Source of the DNA: Perlucidibaca sp.
Lineage (GTDB): Bacteria > Pseudomonadota > Gammaproteobacteria > Pseudomonadales > Moraxellaceae
Assembly (NCBI GenBank): GCA_023265995.1
Contig: JAHFSA010000006.1
Coordinates: 62,001 to 126,000 of the forward strand
Length of the DNA stretch: 64,000 nt
Direction of reading: 5' to 3'
The position numbers were made by a program, and so were the translations under genes. The notes below the pieces were generated by a model. The model searched no databases. It was not told where the DNA came from and saw nothing but the letters and a program-made list of their open reading frames with translations. Positions 1 to 9,368 of this stretch are shown here, piece by piece (position 1 is the stretch's first letter; each line of letters begins with the position of its first letter).

Positions 1-958
1 AGGTCAGCGCCGTGGCGGCATGGGCGAACACCGGCTGGAACTGCGGGCGCAGGGCATCGCCGGCGGGCAGCACGCGCGTCAGCAATTGACGCAGGGCGTC
101 GGCATCACCAGGCGGACAGAGGCAATCGGCTGGCAGTATTTCGGGCATGGCGCCGACGGCCGTGGACACCACCGGCAGGTGCATGTGCAGGGCTTCGACC
201 AGAGTGTAGGGACAGCCCTCGTAATGCGAGGAGATCACGAACAGGTCGGCGGCGGCCATGAGCGCGGAGACATCGCTGCGATGCCCGAGCAGCCTGACCC
301 GGCCTTGCAGATTGCCCGCCTTGATCAGGGCCTCGAGGCCATCCTGCTCGAAGCCGTCGCCGGCGATGGCGAGGTCGGCCGGCACATCCTGCCAGGCCCG
401 CAGCAGCACGTCGAAGCCCTTCACCGGAACCAGACGGCCGACCGCCAGCACGCGCGCTCCGCCCGACAGTCCGGCCCAGGCATCGAAGGCCGGCGCGGTC
501 ACCGGCGCCGGCGGCACAATGCCGTTGTGAATGATGCGCACGCCCGGATGATCGAGGTTGAGCGTGGAAATGCGACTGACGGCAATGACGCGCTGGAAGC
601 GGCGGAACATGCCGACCTTCTTCTTGCGGCTGTGCAGCGTGGCCACGCTGGCCAGCGCCGGCAGCCACGGCAGCAGCGTGCCGACCATGCTCGCCGCCTT
701 GCTGCCGTGAGCATGGACGACACCGGGACCGACCGAGCGCAGCGCGCACCAGAGCTGCCAGAGCGCGATCAGATTGCGGCGGCCGCGGGCAAGGTCCACC
801 GGCAGCACGCGGATGCGGGCATCGAAACGATCCGCATAGCGCGCATGCGCCACGACGCTGACGGCATGACCACGCGCCACCAGACCATTGGCGAGCTCGA
901 CGACATGCTTCTCGAGACCGCCCTCCTCGTCACCGGCCATGACCAGGACCAGGTTCAT
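1..958 (-). CDS. GT4-family glycosyltransferase (partial, C-terminus off the left edge)
   Basis: Predicted retaining GT-B glycosyltransferase that would transfer a sugar from an activated donor to a lipid-linked or LPS-core acceptor at the cytoplasmic membrane. About 319 residues are visible. The N-terminus (MNLVLVMAGDEEGGLEKHV) has the usual acceptor-domain opening with a Gly-rich turn. The donor domain carries VLAVGRLVPVKGFDVLL, then AGDGFEQDGLEALI, and the family signature EGCPYTLVEAL with its E-x7-E spacing. The start at 958 is chosen because its ATG overlaps the stop of the deacetylase gene (ATGA), implying translational coupling; an in-frame ATG at 967 is possible. Neighbours (deacetylase, ELM1 protein, then ilvE-glnE-waaL) suggest a role in LPS core or another surface glycan. 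Acceptor and donor cannot be inferred. Confidence 0.88.
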   Translation of the reverse strand, partial: MNLVLVMAGDEEGGLEKHVVELANGLVARGHAVSVVAHARYADRFDARIRVLPVDLARGRRNLIALWQLWCALRSVGPGVVHAHGSKAASMVGTLLPWLPALASVATLHSRKKKVGMFRRFQRVIAVSRISTLNLDHPGVRIIHNGIVPPAPVTAPAFDAWAGLSGGARVLAVGRLVPVKGFDVLLRAWQDVPADLAIAGDGFEQDGLEALIKAGNLQGRVRLLGHRSDVSALMAAADLFVISSHYEGCPYTLVEALHMHLPVVSTAVGAMPEILPADCLCPPGDADALRQLLTRVLPAGDALRPQFQPVFAHAATALT

Positions 959-1785
959 TTTTTCCATCCGCGACGTCCTCCGCGCATGCGCATGACAAAG
1001 GCCAGCATGCTGTCCTTGCCGCTGATCTTGACGCGCTTGAGGTCCAGCGGCTCCGGACGCGGCGCGACCAGGTCTATGCCCTCGACCGTGGTCACCGCCG
1101 TCTCGTAGCCAGCCTCGCGCGCCATGCGCACATCGTCCGGGCCGTAAATGCCGAAGGGATAGGCGAAGCTGCGCACCTCGCTGCCGAGCAGATCTTCCAG
1201 CGCCCGCTTCGACTCCACCAGCTCATGGCGCTTGTCGGCCTCCGGCGTCTTCGCCAGATTGCAATGCGTCAAGGTATGCGAACCGATCTCGATGCGGCCG
1301 CTGGCCACCAGCCTGAGCAGCTCGTCATCGCTGAGCTTGGCCTCGCGTGCCAGCTCGCCGGAGTTGTGATGCGCCTTCTTGTAGGTCGACCAGTCGCGGT
1401 CATGGCGATCGACCACGACATAGACCGTCGCCCTGGCGCCATGACGCTCGAGAATGGGCAGGGCCAGATGCAGGTTGTCGGCATAGCCGTCATCGAAGGT
1501 GATGGCCACCGCGCGCTCGGGCAGATTGTCCCAGCGCGCCCACAGCTCGCTCATGGTGAAGAAGGTGAAGCCCTCGGCACGCAGCCAGGCGACCTGGGCA
1601 TCGAAGCTTTCGGGAGTGACACGCAGCCCGTTGAAGCGCGCGCCCGGGCGATGCGCCTGCACCATGTGATACATGAGAATGCGCGGGCGCCGCCAGTCCG
1701 TCACCGGACGCCACCAGGCATAGCGGTGCGAGAACCAGAGCGCCCAGAGCGCGCCCGTGACCGCCACGATCAACCACATCGTCAT
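955..1785 (-). CDS. polysaccharide deacetylase (NodB/CE4 family), membrane-anchored
   Basis: 276-residue predicted metal-dependent N- or O-deacetylase acting on a surface polysaccharide or lipid-linked sugar. One N-terminal hydrophobic segment (MWLIVAVTGALWALWF) looks like an uncleaved anchor that would hold the domain outside the inner membrane. NodB motifs are visible: ITFDDGYADN (metal-binding Asp and catalytic Asp), SHTLTH (two metal-binding His) and RSFAYPFG. The ATG at 1785 follows the upstream ELM1 gene stop (1790) by four bases, and the gene ends in an ATGA overlap with the glycosyltransferase, so the three genes look like one operon. An open frame continues upstream to 1902 but would overlap ELM1 heavily and begins with an Arg/Trp-rich stretch, so it was not used. 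The substrate is not known. Confidence 0.88.
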   Translation of the reverse strand: MTMWLIVAVTGALWALWFSHRYAWWRPVTDWRRPRILMYHMVQAHRPGARFNGLRVTPESFDAQVAWLRAEGFTFFTMSELWARWDNLPERAVAITFDDGYADNLHLALPILERHGARATVYVVVDRHDRDWSTYKKAHHNSGELAREAKLSDDELLRLVASGRIEIGSHTLTHCNLAKTPEADKRHELVESKRALEDLLGSEVRSFAYPFGIYGPDDVRMAREAGYETAVTTVEGIDLVAPRPEPLDLKRVKISGKDSMLAFVMRMRGGRRGWKK

Positions 1786-1789
1786 CACC

Positions 1790-2722
1790 TCATGCCACTC
1801 CTTGCCGTGCTGCCAGCCCCGCCGCCACCTGCCGCGCCACCCGGTCGGCCTCGCGCAGCGGCGGCTCGGCCGGACGCAGTATCCGGCCGGCATGCCAGTC
1901 ATCGAAGCGTACCACCTGGCCAGCCTGCACCAGTGTCTCGATGCCGCGAACCAGACGGCCGGCGGCCTTGTCGGGACGCTGCAGGCCGATCAGGCCGACG
2001 GCGCAACCGGCCGTCAGCGACTCGTAGATCATCGACACGCTGTCCTCGCTGACCCAGACACTTTCGGCCACGGCCAGCTCGTTCGCCAGCCAGCCCGGAG
2101 GGCAGTCATTCCAGGGGTGGTAGAAGTCGGCATAGCGTGCCGCCAGCTCGTTGCGCAGAGCCTCGGGAGTACGCCGGGAGTCGGTGATGGCCGCCTGCGG
2201 AAAGGCCGCCAGAATGGCGTCGATCTGCGCCATGACACGGGCATCATCCCAGATGAAATGCTTGCTCACGCCACCGACCAGAACCAGCACGCGGCCCTGA
2301 CGCTTGCGTCCGGGCTGCATGGCGTTGAGCACACCCTGGGTGACGATGACCTGGTCGCCGCGCATCTCGTCATGCGCCGGCGCCACCACCCAGTCGAACC
2401 AGGCGCCGGGCAACGACGGCTTCATCAGCGCCAGCGCCCGCCCGCCATGGACCCGACGCGCGCAGAGCAGCGGCCAGTGCGTGCCATGTCCGGCACCCAG
2501 GATCAGGTCGGGCGCGGGCTTGCCCACCCCGGGAGGAAAACGGCCGCCGACCCAGGACAGCGGACCGAGGCCGAGACCGGCCACCGGCATGTCCTCGCAA
2601 AGCACCGGATGCAGTCGTTGCAGGGCCTGCACCAGACCCAGACTCTGACTCTCGTGACCGGGCTTGCCGTCGGTCAGGCGCCAGACCACCCATGGCCGCT
2701 GCGTGCTGTCACTCACTGACAT
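1790..2722 (-). CDS. ELM1/DUF1022-family protein, putative glycosyltransferase
   Basis: 310 residues, matching the bacterial ELM1-type family (often called 'mitochondrial fission ELM1 family protein'). These proteins have a predicted GT-B-like fold and are often near LPS genes; their reaction is not firmly established. Recognisable segments are WRLTDGKPGHESQSLGL at the N-terminus, LILGAGHGTH around residue 75, LVLVGGVSKHF around 145, and WVSEDSVSMIYESLTAG around 225, which resembles the donor-site region of GT-B enzymes. It is the first gene after the ilvE terminator and is followed closely by the deacetylase and GT4 genes. A role in LPS core or capsule assembly is inferred from context. Confidence 0.8.
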   Translation of the reverse strand: MSVSDSTQRPWVVWRLTDGKPGHESQSLGLVQALQRLHPVLCEDMPVAGLGLGPLSWVGGRFPPGVGKPAPDLILGAGHGTHWPLLCARRVHGGRALALMKPSLPGAWFDWVVAPAHDEMRGDQVIVTQGVLNAMQPGRKRQGRVLVLVGGVSKHFIWDDARVMAQIDAILAAFPQAAITDSRRTPEALRNELAARYADFYHPWNDCPPGWLANELAVAESVWVSEDSVSMIYESLTAGCAVGLIGLQRPDKAAGRLVRGIETLVQAGQVVRFDDWHAGRILRPAEPPLREADRVARQVAAGLAARQGVA

Positions 2723-2787
2723 GATTCGTCACCATCCTGGCCCGGTCCGCTTGCATGAGCGGACTATCTTAGCGGCAGCCCGCGCCA

Positions 2788-2816
2788 TAAAAAACCCGCC
2801 ATGAAGGCGGGCTTTT
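2788..2816 (-). terminator. rho-independent terminator after ilvE
   Basis: Perfect 6-bp stem CCCGCC/GGCGGG with a 5-nt loop, followed on the minus strand by a run of six T. It lies 26 bp beyond the ilvE stop and before the ELM1 gene. On the plus strand there is also a short T run (CTTTT), but no plus-strand gene leads into it. Confidence 0.85.
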
Positions 2817-2841
2817 CAACTGCAGGGCAGCGTCATCGGTC

Positions 2842-3765
2842 TCAGGCGACCGGTGTCAGCCACTCCGCATGTTCCTTGCGCTGACCGTTGACCGTGTCGA
2901 AGTAGGTCTTCTGCAGCACGGTGGTGATCGGGCCGCGACGGCCGGCACCGATGATGCGGCCATCCAGTTCGCGGATCGGCGTCACTTCGGCGGCGGTGCC
3001 GGTGAAGAAGGCTTCATCAGCGATGTAGACCTCGTCACGGGTGATGCGCTTTTCCTTGACCTTGTAGCCATGCTCCTCGGCGAGCTGGATCACCGTCTTG
3101 CGGGTGATGCCATCGAGGCAGGAGGTCACGTCCGGGGTGTAGATCACGCCATCGCGCACGATGAACACGTTCTCGCCCGAACCTTCGGCGACATAGCCTT
3201 CCGGATCCAGCAGCAGTGCTTCCTCGGCGCCGCCGGAGATGGCTTCCTGCAGGGCCAGCATGGAGTTGATGTAGTTGCCGTTGGCCTTGGCACGGGTCAT
3301 CGCGATGTTGACGTGATGACGGGTGTAGCTCGACGTGCGCACCTTGATGCCCAGCTCCAGTGCCTCCGGGCTCATGTAGGCCGGCCATTCCCAGGCGGCG
3401 ACGATCACATGCACCTTGAGGTTGGTCGCGCGCAGGCCCATGCCTTCGCTGCCGTAGAACGCCATCGGACGCATGTAGGCATGCGGCAGGTTGTTCTCGC
3501 GCACCACGGTGCGGTGAGCCTCGTTGATCTCGTCCTGGCTGAACGGCATGGCCATGTTCATGATGTGCGCGGACTTGAACAGGCGATCGGTGTGTTCCTT
3601 GAGGCGGAAGATCGCCGGGCCGGCGCCGGTGGCATAGGCACGGACACCCTCGAACACGCCCATGCCATAGTGCAGGGTGTGGGTCAGCACATGTGTCTGG
3701 GCTTCGCGCCACGGCACCAGCTTGCCGTCAAACCAGATCACGCCATCACGATCAGACATCGACAT
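2842..3765 (-). CDS. ilvE: branched-chain amino-acid aminotransferase
   Basis: 307-residue class IV PLP-dependent transaminase interconverting Leu/Ile/Val and their 2-oxo acids in the cytoplasm. Family marks: WFDGKLVPW at the N-terminus, LHYGMGVFEGVRAY, the PLP lysine in RAKANGNYINSMLA, the conserved EGSGENVFIVRDG, LDGITRKTV, and FFTGTAAEVTPI near the C-terminus. The ATG at 3765 is preceded by GGAG seven bases upstream; an open frame extends ten residues further but lacks a ribosome-binding site. It sits 119 bp after glnE on the same strand and ends at a strong terminator. The glnE-ilvE-LPS gene order is also known in Pseudomonas. Length is normal for the family. Confidence 0.97.
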   Translation of the reverse strand: MSMSDRDGVIWFDGKLVPWREAQTHVLTHTLHYGMGVFEGVRAYATGAGPAIFRLKEHTDRLFKSAHIMNMAMPFSQDEINEAHRTVVRENNLPHAYMRPMAFYGSEGMGLRATNLKVHVIVAAWEWPAYMSPEALELGIKVRTSSYTRHHVNIAMTRAKANGNYINSMLALQEAISGGAEEALLLDPEGYVAEGSGENVFIVRDGVIYTPDVTSCLDGITRKTVIQLAEEHGYKVKEKRITRDEVYIADEAFFTGTAAEVTPIRELDGRIIGAGRRGPITTVLQKTYFDTVNGQRKEHAEWLTPVA

Positions 3766-3884
3766 CACGGAACTCCACGGACTCAGCCGGGCCACAGCCT
3801 GCGTGGGCTGCCCGGCGTCATCGACTAGCGGTCAGAAAGAAGACGCGTATTCCACCACAAAACCGGACGCGACGGTACTGGCCT

Positions 3885-6617
3885 TCACGCCGGAGCATCC
3901 GGCGTCATGATGCGCCGCCACATGGCCTGCACCAGCTCGCGCTCGGCCAGCAGCTCGTCCGGCCCGACATGGAGGTCGGCATGCGCCAGCGCCTGCCGGT
4001 GGCCGCGCGCGCGCAGGGCCAGGTAGGCATCCTTCAGCGCCTGCGCATCGGCCTCCGCGAGCACGCCGGAAGCCGCCAGGGTATCGAGCAGACGGACATT
4101 GTCCGGCCAGGTCGTCAGCGCCGGCTGGCTGGCGGCATGCGCCAGCGTCAGGTACTGCACCAGGAACTCGATGTCGACCAGGCCACCAGGGCTGTGCTTC
4201 AGATCTATAACCTGGGCATCCCCGCCACTGGCTACCCTGGGCGCCAGATGGGCGCGCATCTTGTCGCGCATCTCCACCACCTCCTGGCGCAAGGCCGCGA
4301 CATCGCGCGGCGTCGCCAGCACGGCCGCACGCACCGCGGCAAAGCCGGCCGCCAGCGCGGCATCGCCAGCCACCACACGGGCACGCACCAGGGCCTGATG
4401 CTCCCAGGTCCAGGCATGCTCGCGCTGGTACTGCTCGAAGCCGGTCAGCGACGTCACCAGCAGGCCGGAGGCACCCGACGGCCGCAGGCGCATGTCGACC
4501 TCGTAGAGCTGGCCACTGGCCATGGCCGCGGTGAGCAGGTGGATGATCTTCTGGCCCAGACGCGCGAAGAAGCTGGCGCCGTCGAGCGGCTTGCCGCCAT
4601 CGGTGTCGCGCTGCGGGTCGGCATCGTGAATGAAGACCAGATCGAGGTCTGAGCCATAGCCCAGCTCGATACCGCCGAGCTTGCCGTAGCCGACAATGAT
4701 GAAGCCCGGATCGCAGACCGTGCCATCGGCGCGCAACGGCCGGCCATGGCGCGCCACCAGCTGGCGCCAGCTCAGATGCAGCACCTCCTGCAGCACGGCC
4801 TCGGCGATCCAGGTCAGCGAATCGCTGATCTTCATCAGCGGCAGCGTGCCCTTGAGATCGGATGCCGCCACGCGCAGCACCTGGCCCTTCTGGAAGATGC
4901 GCAGAATCTCCATCTGGCGCTCGAGATCATCCTCCGGCACACGCGCAAGCTGCGCACGCAGATCGGCCGCCAGATCCTCGCGTGACGGTGGCGCGAACAG
5001 CGTGCCGGCATTGAGCAGCTCGTCGAGCAGCACCGGATGCCGGGTCAGGGCATCGGCGATCCAGGGACTGGCGGCACAGAGATCAATCAGGCGCTGCAGG
5101 GCTTCCGGGTTCTCCAGCAGCAGCATGAGATAGGCCGAGCGCTTGAGCGTAGCCTCGATCAGCGGCATCACCCGCTGCAGCGCCAGATCACCATCCTCGT
5201 GTCCCGCGCAGGCGCGCACCAGCACCGGCAGCAGACGATCGAGACGATCACGCGCGGTCGCCGACACCTGGCCGACGGCGCGACTGGCGAGCAGTGCCTG
5301 CACCGGCTGCGGCCAGACCTCGGGCGCTGCAGCCGCAGCCACGGCCTCCTCGCGCACGACAATGACATCCTGGAAATGGCCATGCACGATGGCGCGCTGA
5401 CGCTCCAGCTCGGTCAGATACACCGGCCAGTCGGCAAAGCCCATGGCCTGCGCCAGCCGCAGCCTGTCCTCGTCACTGCCCGGCAGCGTCTGCGTCTGCT
5501 GGTCATGCAGGGCCTGGATGCGATGCTCGCTGTCACGCAGGAAGACATAGGCCTCGCGCAGGGCCGCCACCGCCGCCTCCGGCAGCAGCCTGCGCTCGGC
5601 CAGCAACGGCAGCACCTTGAGCAGCTGGCGCTCCTGCAGGGCCGGATCGACACCGCCGCGTATGAGCTGGAAAGCCTGGGCGATGAACTCGATCTCGCGT
5701 ATGCCGCCACCACCGAGCTTGATGTTGTCGTCACGGTCATGACGACGCACCTCGCGCTCGATCATGGCCTTCATGTCACGCAACGACTCGAAGGCGCCGA
5801 AATCGATGTAGCGCCGGAACACGAAGGGGCGCAGCGACTTCAGCAGCTGTTCGCCAGCACCGCGATCGCCAGCACAGACGCGGCCCTTGATGAGGGCATA
5901 GCGCTCCCACTCGCGACCATGGCGCTCGTAATAGGACTCCATGGCATCGAAGCTGCTGGCCAGCACCGAGCCATCGCCCCAGGGCCGCAGACGCATGTCG
6001 ACGCGAAACACGAAGCCGTCGGCGGTGACCGCATCGAGATACTGGATCAGACGCTGACCGACCTTGATGAAGAACTCCTGATTGCTCACCGAACGGCGGC
6101 CGTCGGTCTCGCCCTCCTCCGGATAGGCAAAGATGAGATCGATATCGGAAGACAGATTGAGCTCCTGGCCGCCGAGCTTGCCCATGCCCAGCACCACCAG
6201 GCTCTGGCGGCGACCGGAGACCTCGCCCACCGGCTCGCCATGCAGCAGCACGACCTCGGCATGAGCCTGCGCCAACGCCACCTCGAGCACGGCATCGGCA
6301 AAGTCGGACAACTCGCGGGTCAGCTCGGACAGGCTGCACAGACGCTGCAGGTCACGGGCGATGAAGCGCATCTGCTCGCGTCTGCGCAACCGGCGCAGGG
6401 CCACCTGCCACTCCGGTGCCACCGTCCGCGCCAGCTCCGGCAACGGCCGCTCGGCCCCGGAACCCAGTCCGGCGACGACGCTCGCCACACGCTGCGGCCA
6501 GGCCTCCGGCGGCACCGGTTCGCGGCAGCCGGCCTCGAAGGCGGCCATGGCCTCCGGCGTCGTCACATGCTTGTCGAGCTGCTCGCGCAGCCAGGGCGAG
6601 CCATCGAGCCAGGTCAT
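3885..6617 (-). CDS. glnE: bifunctional glutamine synthetase adenylyltransferase/deadenylase
   Basis: 910 residues (E. coli GlnE is 946). It adds AMP to, or removes it from, the regulatory tyrosine of GlnA in response to PII, tuning nitrogen assimilation. Two nucleotidyltransferase-like halves are visible: an N-terminal one with GMGKLGGQELNLSSDIDLIF at about residues 144-163, and a C-terminal one with GYGKLGGIELGYGSDLDLVF at about residues 645-665. Both keep the Asp-x-Asp metal-binding pair. Its target glnA is encoded at 24464-25873, with the tyrosine site present. The start overlaps the waaL-like stop by 4 bp. The final codons form an 8-bp hairpin (3887-3905) without a T run, so it is probably not a terminator. 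Confidence 0.97.
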   Translation of the reverse strand: MTWLDGSPWLREQLDKHVTTPEAMAAFEAGCREPVPPEAWPQRVASVVAGLGSGAERPLPELARTVAPEWQVALRRLRRREQMRFIARDLQRLCSLSELTRELSDFADAVLEVALAQAHAEVVLLHGEPVGEVSGRRQSLVVLGMGKLGGQELNLSSDIDLIFAYPEEGETDGRRSVSNQEFFIKVGQRLIQYLDAVTADGFVFRVDMRLRPWGDGSVLASSFDAMESYYERHGREWERYALIKGRVCAGDRGAGEQLLKSLRPFVFRRYIDFGAFESLRDMKAMIEREVRRHDRDDNIKLGGGGIREIEFIAQAFQLIRGGVDPALQERQLLKVLPLLAERRLLPEAAVAALREAYVFLRDSEHRIQALHDQQTQTLPGSDEDRLRLAQAMGFADWPVYLTELERQRAIVHGHFQDVIVVREEAVAAAAAPEVWPQPVQALLASRAVGQVSATARDRLDRLLPVLVRACAGHEDGDLALQRVMPLIEATLKRSAYLMLLLENPEALQRLIDLCAASPWIADALTRHPVLLDELLNAGTLFAPPSREDLAADLRAQLARVPEDDLERQMEILRIFQKGQVLRVAASDLKGTLPLMKISDSLTWIAEAVLQEVLHLSWRQLVARHGRPLRADGTVCDPGFIIVGYGKLGGIELGYGSDLDLVFIHDADPQRDTDGGKPLDGASFFARLGQKIIHLLTAAMASGQLYEVDMRLRPSGASGLLVTSLTGFEQYQREHAWTWEHQALVRARVVAGDAALAAGFAAVRAAVLATPRDVAALRQEVVEMRDKMRAHLAPRVASGGDAQVIDLKHSPGGLVDIEFLVQYLTLAHAASQPALTTWPDNVRLLDTLAASGVLAEADAQALKDAYLALRARGHRQALAHADLHVGPDELLAERELVQAMWRRIMTPDAPA

Positions 6618-7912
6618 GACATCACCTCCGACTGGCGCCCGTAGCCGGGCATTGCGGAAGCCAGGCTGCGCACCTGGTCATGACGGATGAGATAGAGGGC
6701 ATGCAAAATGGGTATCCAGGCGAAATAGACCACACGGCCGCTGTTGCGGCCAAACATGGTTTGCGACAGACCGAAGTCGATGAAAAGCAGCGGCACCAGC
6801 AAGCCCGCCACAGCGAGGGCACGCAAGGCGTGGTCCTCGGCATTCATGCCACGAGCGAAAACGCCGATCGGCACGGCATAGAGCAGCAACAGAAGCAGAC
6901 TGCCGACCAGCCCATGCTTGACCAGCGTATCGAGCATCTCGTTGTGCACATGCGAGGTCTTCAAGCGCAGCTTCGTTTCACCAGCCTGCTGCTGGCGCTC
7001 GCGCTCGGCCTCGAAGCCGTCCTGGCCCCAGCCCAGCAACGGGCGCTCTGGCGTCAGCTGCAATGCCATGCGCCACATGTACAGACGCGGCACCACGGAG
7101 CCACCGCTGTTATCCCCCTGGGCCAGACGATGCAGCTCGTCATAGGCCTGGCCGATGCGCGACTGCACGCCGGTCTGCGGCACCAGCACCACAGCACTGA
7201 CCAGCAGCAGGGTCAGCAGCAGCACACGCCGCCGCAGCTCCGGCGCCAGCACAGGCCGGAATGTCCGCCACAGCAGCCACGCCACCAGCGGCAGGCCGAT
7301 CCAGCCGCCGCGCGAACCCGACAGCAGCGAGGTCAGCAGCCCCCCCGCAGCACCTGCGAGGAGCAGCAACGAGCGCCCGCGATGACGCGGTGCATCATGG
7401 AAATAGAGCAGACCGAGCACCGCCATGAGCCCGAGCAGCAGGCCGATATCGCCAAACTGGATGACATAGGTATGGCCCAGCGCCCGGTCCAGTCCCAGCA
7501 CCCATTTCTGCCACCCGGCCCAGGCCCCGGACAGCAGGCCACCGAGCGCCGCCCCCATGAACCAGAGCCCGGCCGGCGGCCGGAACGTGAGCACAGCCAC
7601 CAGCATCGGCACCGCCGACAGGAAATGCAGCCAGCCCGCCACATGGCGCGCAGCCTGCCCGTGCCATGCTGCCAGCAACGACTGCCCGACGCCGAACACC
7701 AGAAAGGCCGCCAGCAGCGTCCGGGCCTCGGCCGGCAGCGGCTGCGCCCTGCGCGTCAGCCAGAGGCCGAGACCGAGCAGCCCCAGCAGCGTCGGTCCCC
7801 AGTTGTAACCCGAGGCCAGCACAAGAGACGGCGCGCCCACCATGAACAGCGCCAGAAGCGACAACCCCTGCATGCTCCGGAAACCACGACTTTCTGTAGA
7901 CTTGACAACCAC
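6614..7912 (-). CDS. O-antigen ligase family protein (WaaL-like)
   Basis: 432-residue polytopic inner-membrane protein with about ten to twelve hydrophobic segments and a large periplasmic loop (about residues 250-330) typical of Wzy_C/WaaL proteins. The loop has the conserved Arg-rich segment (VVPRLYMWRMALQLTPERPLLGWG) and the HVHNEMLD motif, whose His is important in WaaL ligases. The predicted function is transfer of undecaprenyl-linked O-polysaccharide to lipid A-core in the periplasm. The start is GTG at 7912, chosen because AGAGGG lies eight bases upstream; the in-frame ATG at 7873 has GGAG only one base away. The gene is divergent from the WbaP-like transferase and overlaps glnE by 4 bp. 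A Wzy-type polymerase cannot be excluded, but the ABC exporter nearby favours a ligase. Confidence 0.85.
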   Translation of the reverse strand: MVVKSTESRGFRSMQGLSLLALFMVGAPSLVLASGYNWGPTLLGLLGLGLWLTRRAQPLPAEARTLLAAFLVFGVGQSLLAAWHGQAARHVAGWLHFLSAVPMLVAVLTFRPPAGLWFMGAALGGLLSGAWAGWQKWVLGLDRALGHTYVIQFGDIGLLLGLMAVLGLLYFHDAPRHRGRSLLLLAGAAGGLLTSLLSGSRGGWIGLPLVAWLLWRTFRPVLAPELRRRVLLLTLLLVSAVVLVPQTGVQSRIGQAYDELHRLAQGDNSGGSVVPRLYMWRMALQLTPERPLLGWGQDGFEAERERQQQAGETKLRLKTSHVHNEMLDTLVKHGLVGSLLLLLLYAVPIGVFARGMNAEDHALRALAVAGLLVPLLFIDFGLSQTMFGRNSGRVVYFAWIPILHALYLIRHDQVRSLASAMPGYGRQSEVMS

Positions 7913-8054
7913 GCGCTTCCCTCTTGAACAAATGGCGCATTACAATGTTATGTGAAAGCAGGAAAAATTCGACACGCCCGGTAATACGACTGGCACGCTC
8001 ATGCGTTGAGAGCATCATGCTCTCATTTGCACATTGCAGGATGCACCACGCCCG

Positions 8055-9368
8055 ATGACTCCCTCCCGCCAGCGCCTGCTCAAGACTACCCAGTTTTCCA
8101 CTGACATAGCAGCCATCCTTGCAGCTACCTGGTCCCTGCACAGCAGCGGTGCGGTCCTGCTCGTCGCGCCATTGACCCTGGGCATGTACCGTCTGGCCGT
8201 CACGCTTTCGCACTACTCCATACGCCGCCCCTTCTGGGACGAGCTGCACGACATGCTCGGCGCCGTGCTGCTCATGGCCGGTCTGCATGCCGGCGTGCTG
8301 CTGAGCCTGGACAGAAGCTGGGACAAGAGCAGCTTTCTCTGCGGCTGGCTGCTGGCCCTGTTCATGCTGCCGCTGGCGCGCAACACCATGCGTCAGCTGC
8401 TGCGTCGACTCGGCCTCTGGCAACATCCCATGATCCTGGTTGGCGACGGCGACAACAGTCGCGATGCCCTGCTCGCGCTCGTCAACGAGCCTGCCATGGG
8501 TTACCAGCTGCAGGCATATGTCCGGCCCGACGCGAACGGCCAATGGCTGAAGCAGCACCCGCACGCCATGGTCATGGTGGCGCTGGAGCCGGAACAAGGT
8601 GAACTGCTGGGCGAGGTGCTGCATCAGCTCAGCAGCGCAGGACGCGACTACTTCGTGATTCCGGCCCTGCGCGGCTTGCCCCTGCAGGGCCTGGCCAGCT
8701 TCCACACCTTCTCGCACGAAGTCCTGCTGCTGCGCGCCAGCAACCACCTGAACCAGCTGCCCTCGCAGCTCATGAAGCGCCTGTTCGATGTGAGCGGCTC
8801 CCTCGTGCTGCTCGCTCTGCTGCTCCCGGTCATGCTCGGGCTCGCGCTGCGCCTGCTGGTGGAAGGACACCCCGTCCTGTTCTGGCATGAGCGCGTGGGG
8901 CGCCACGGCAAAAGTTTCCAGTGCCCGAAGTTCCGCACCATGACTCCGGATGCCGACGCCCGCCTGGAGAAACTGCTGCGCACCTGCGAAACGAGCCGAA
9001 CAGAGTGGGAGGAGCGTCGCAAGCTGCGCAATGACCCTCGTGTAACCCAGCTTGGCCGCTTCCTGCGCGAAACCAGCCTGGATGAACTGCCGCAGCTGTG
9101 GAGCGTGTTCAGGGGCGACATGAGCCTGGTCGGACCGCGTCCGGTGACCCGGGGCGAACTGACTCATTACGGCGACAATGTCAGTTACTATAAGCAGGTT
9201 CTGCCTGGCATCACCGGCCTATGGCAGGTCAGCGGCCGCAGCGAGGCCGACTACCCCACGCGCGTGGCACTGGACGTCTGGTATGTGCGCAACTGGTCAT
9301 TGTGGACGGACGTGGTGATTCTGCTGAAAACGGTGGGCGTGGTGCTCAAGCGACGCGGCGCATATTGA
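8055..9368 (+). CDS. undecaprenyl-phosphate sugar-1-phosphate transferase (WbaP-like)
   Basis: 437-residue polyisoprenyl-phosphate hexose-1-phosphate transferase that would start glycan assembly by moving a sugar phosphate from a UDP-sugar to undecaprenyl phosphate. Layout: N-terminal hydrophobic helices, a Rossmann-like middle (MILVGDGDNSRDAL), a re-entrant hydrophobic helix (MKRLFDVSGSLVLLALLLP), then the catalytic domain with FWHERVGRHGKSFQCPKFRTM, the LRETSLDELPQL segment, MSLVGPRP and GITGLWQVSGRS. This full-length architecture fits WbaP rather than short PglC-type enzymes. Its stop abuts the convergent GT2 stop (TGATCA) with no terminator between. An in-frame TTG at 8034 is an alternative start; neither has a strong ribosome-binding site. 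Sugar specificity is unknown. Confidence 0.9.
   Translation: MTPSRQRLLKTTQFSTDIAAILAATWSLHSSGAVLLVAPLTLGMYRLAVTLSHYSIRRPFWDELHDMLGAVLLMAGLHAGVLLSLDRSWDKSSFLCGWLLALFMLPLARNTMRQLLRRLGLWQHPMILVGDGDNSRDALLALVNEPAMGYQLQAYVRPDANGQWLKQHPHAMVMVALEPEQGELLGEVLHQLSSAGRDYFVIPALRGLPLQGLASFHTFSHEVLLLRASNHLNQLPSQLMKRLFDVSGSLVLLALLLPVMLGLALRLLVEGHPVLFWHERVGRHGKSFQCPKFRTMTPDADARLEKLLRTCETSRTEWEERRKLRNDPRVTQLGRFLRETSLDELPQLWSVFRGDMSLVGPRPVTRGELTHYGDNVSYYKQVLPGITGLWQVSGRSEADYPTRVALDVWYVRNWSLWTDVVILLKTVGVVLKRRGAY

Noticed and set aside
3887-3905. 8-bp hairpin at the glnE stop as a terminator
   Set aside because: Lies in the last glnE codons and is not followed by T residues; ilvE follows on the same strand.
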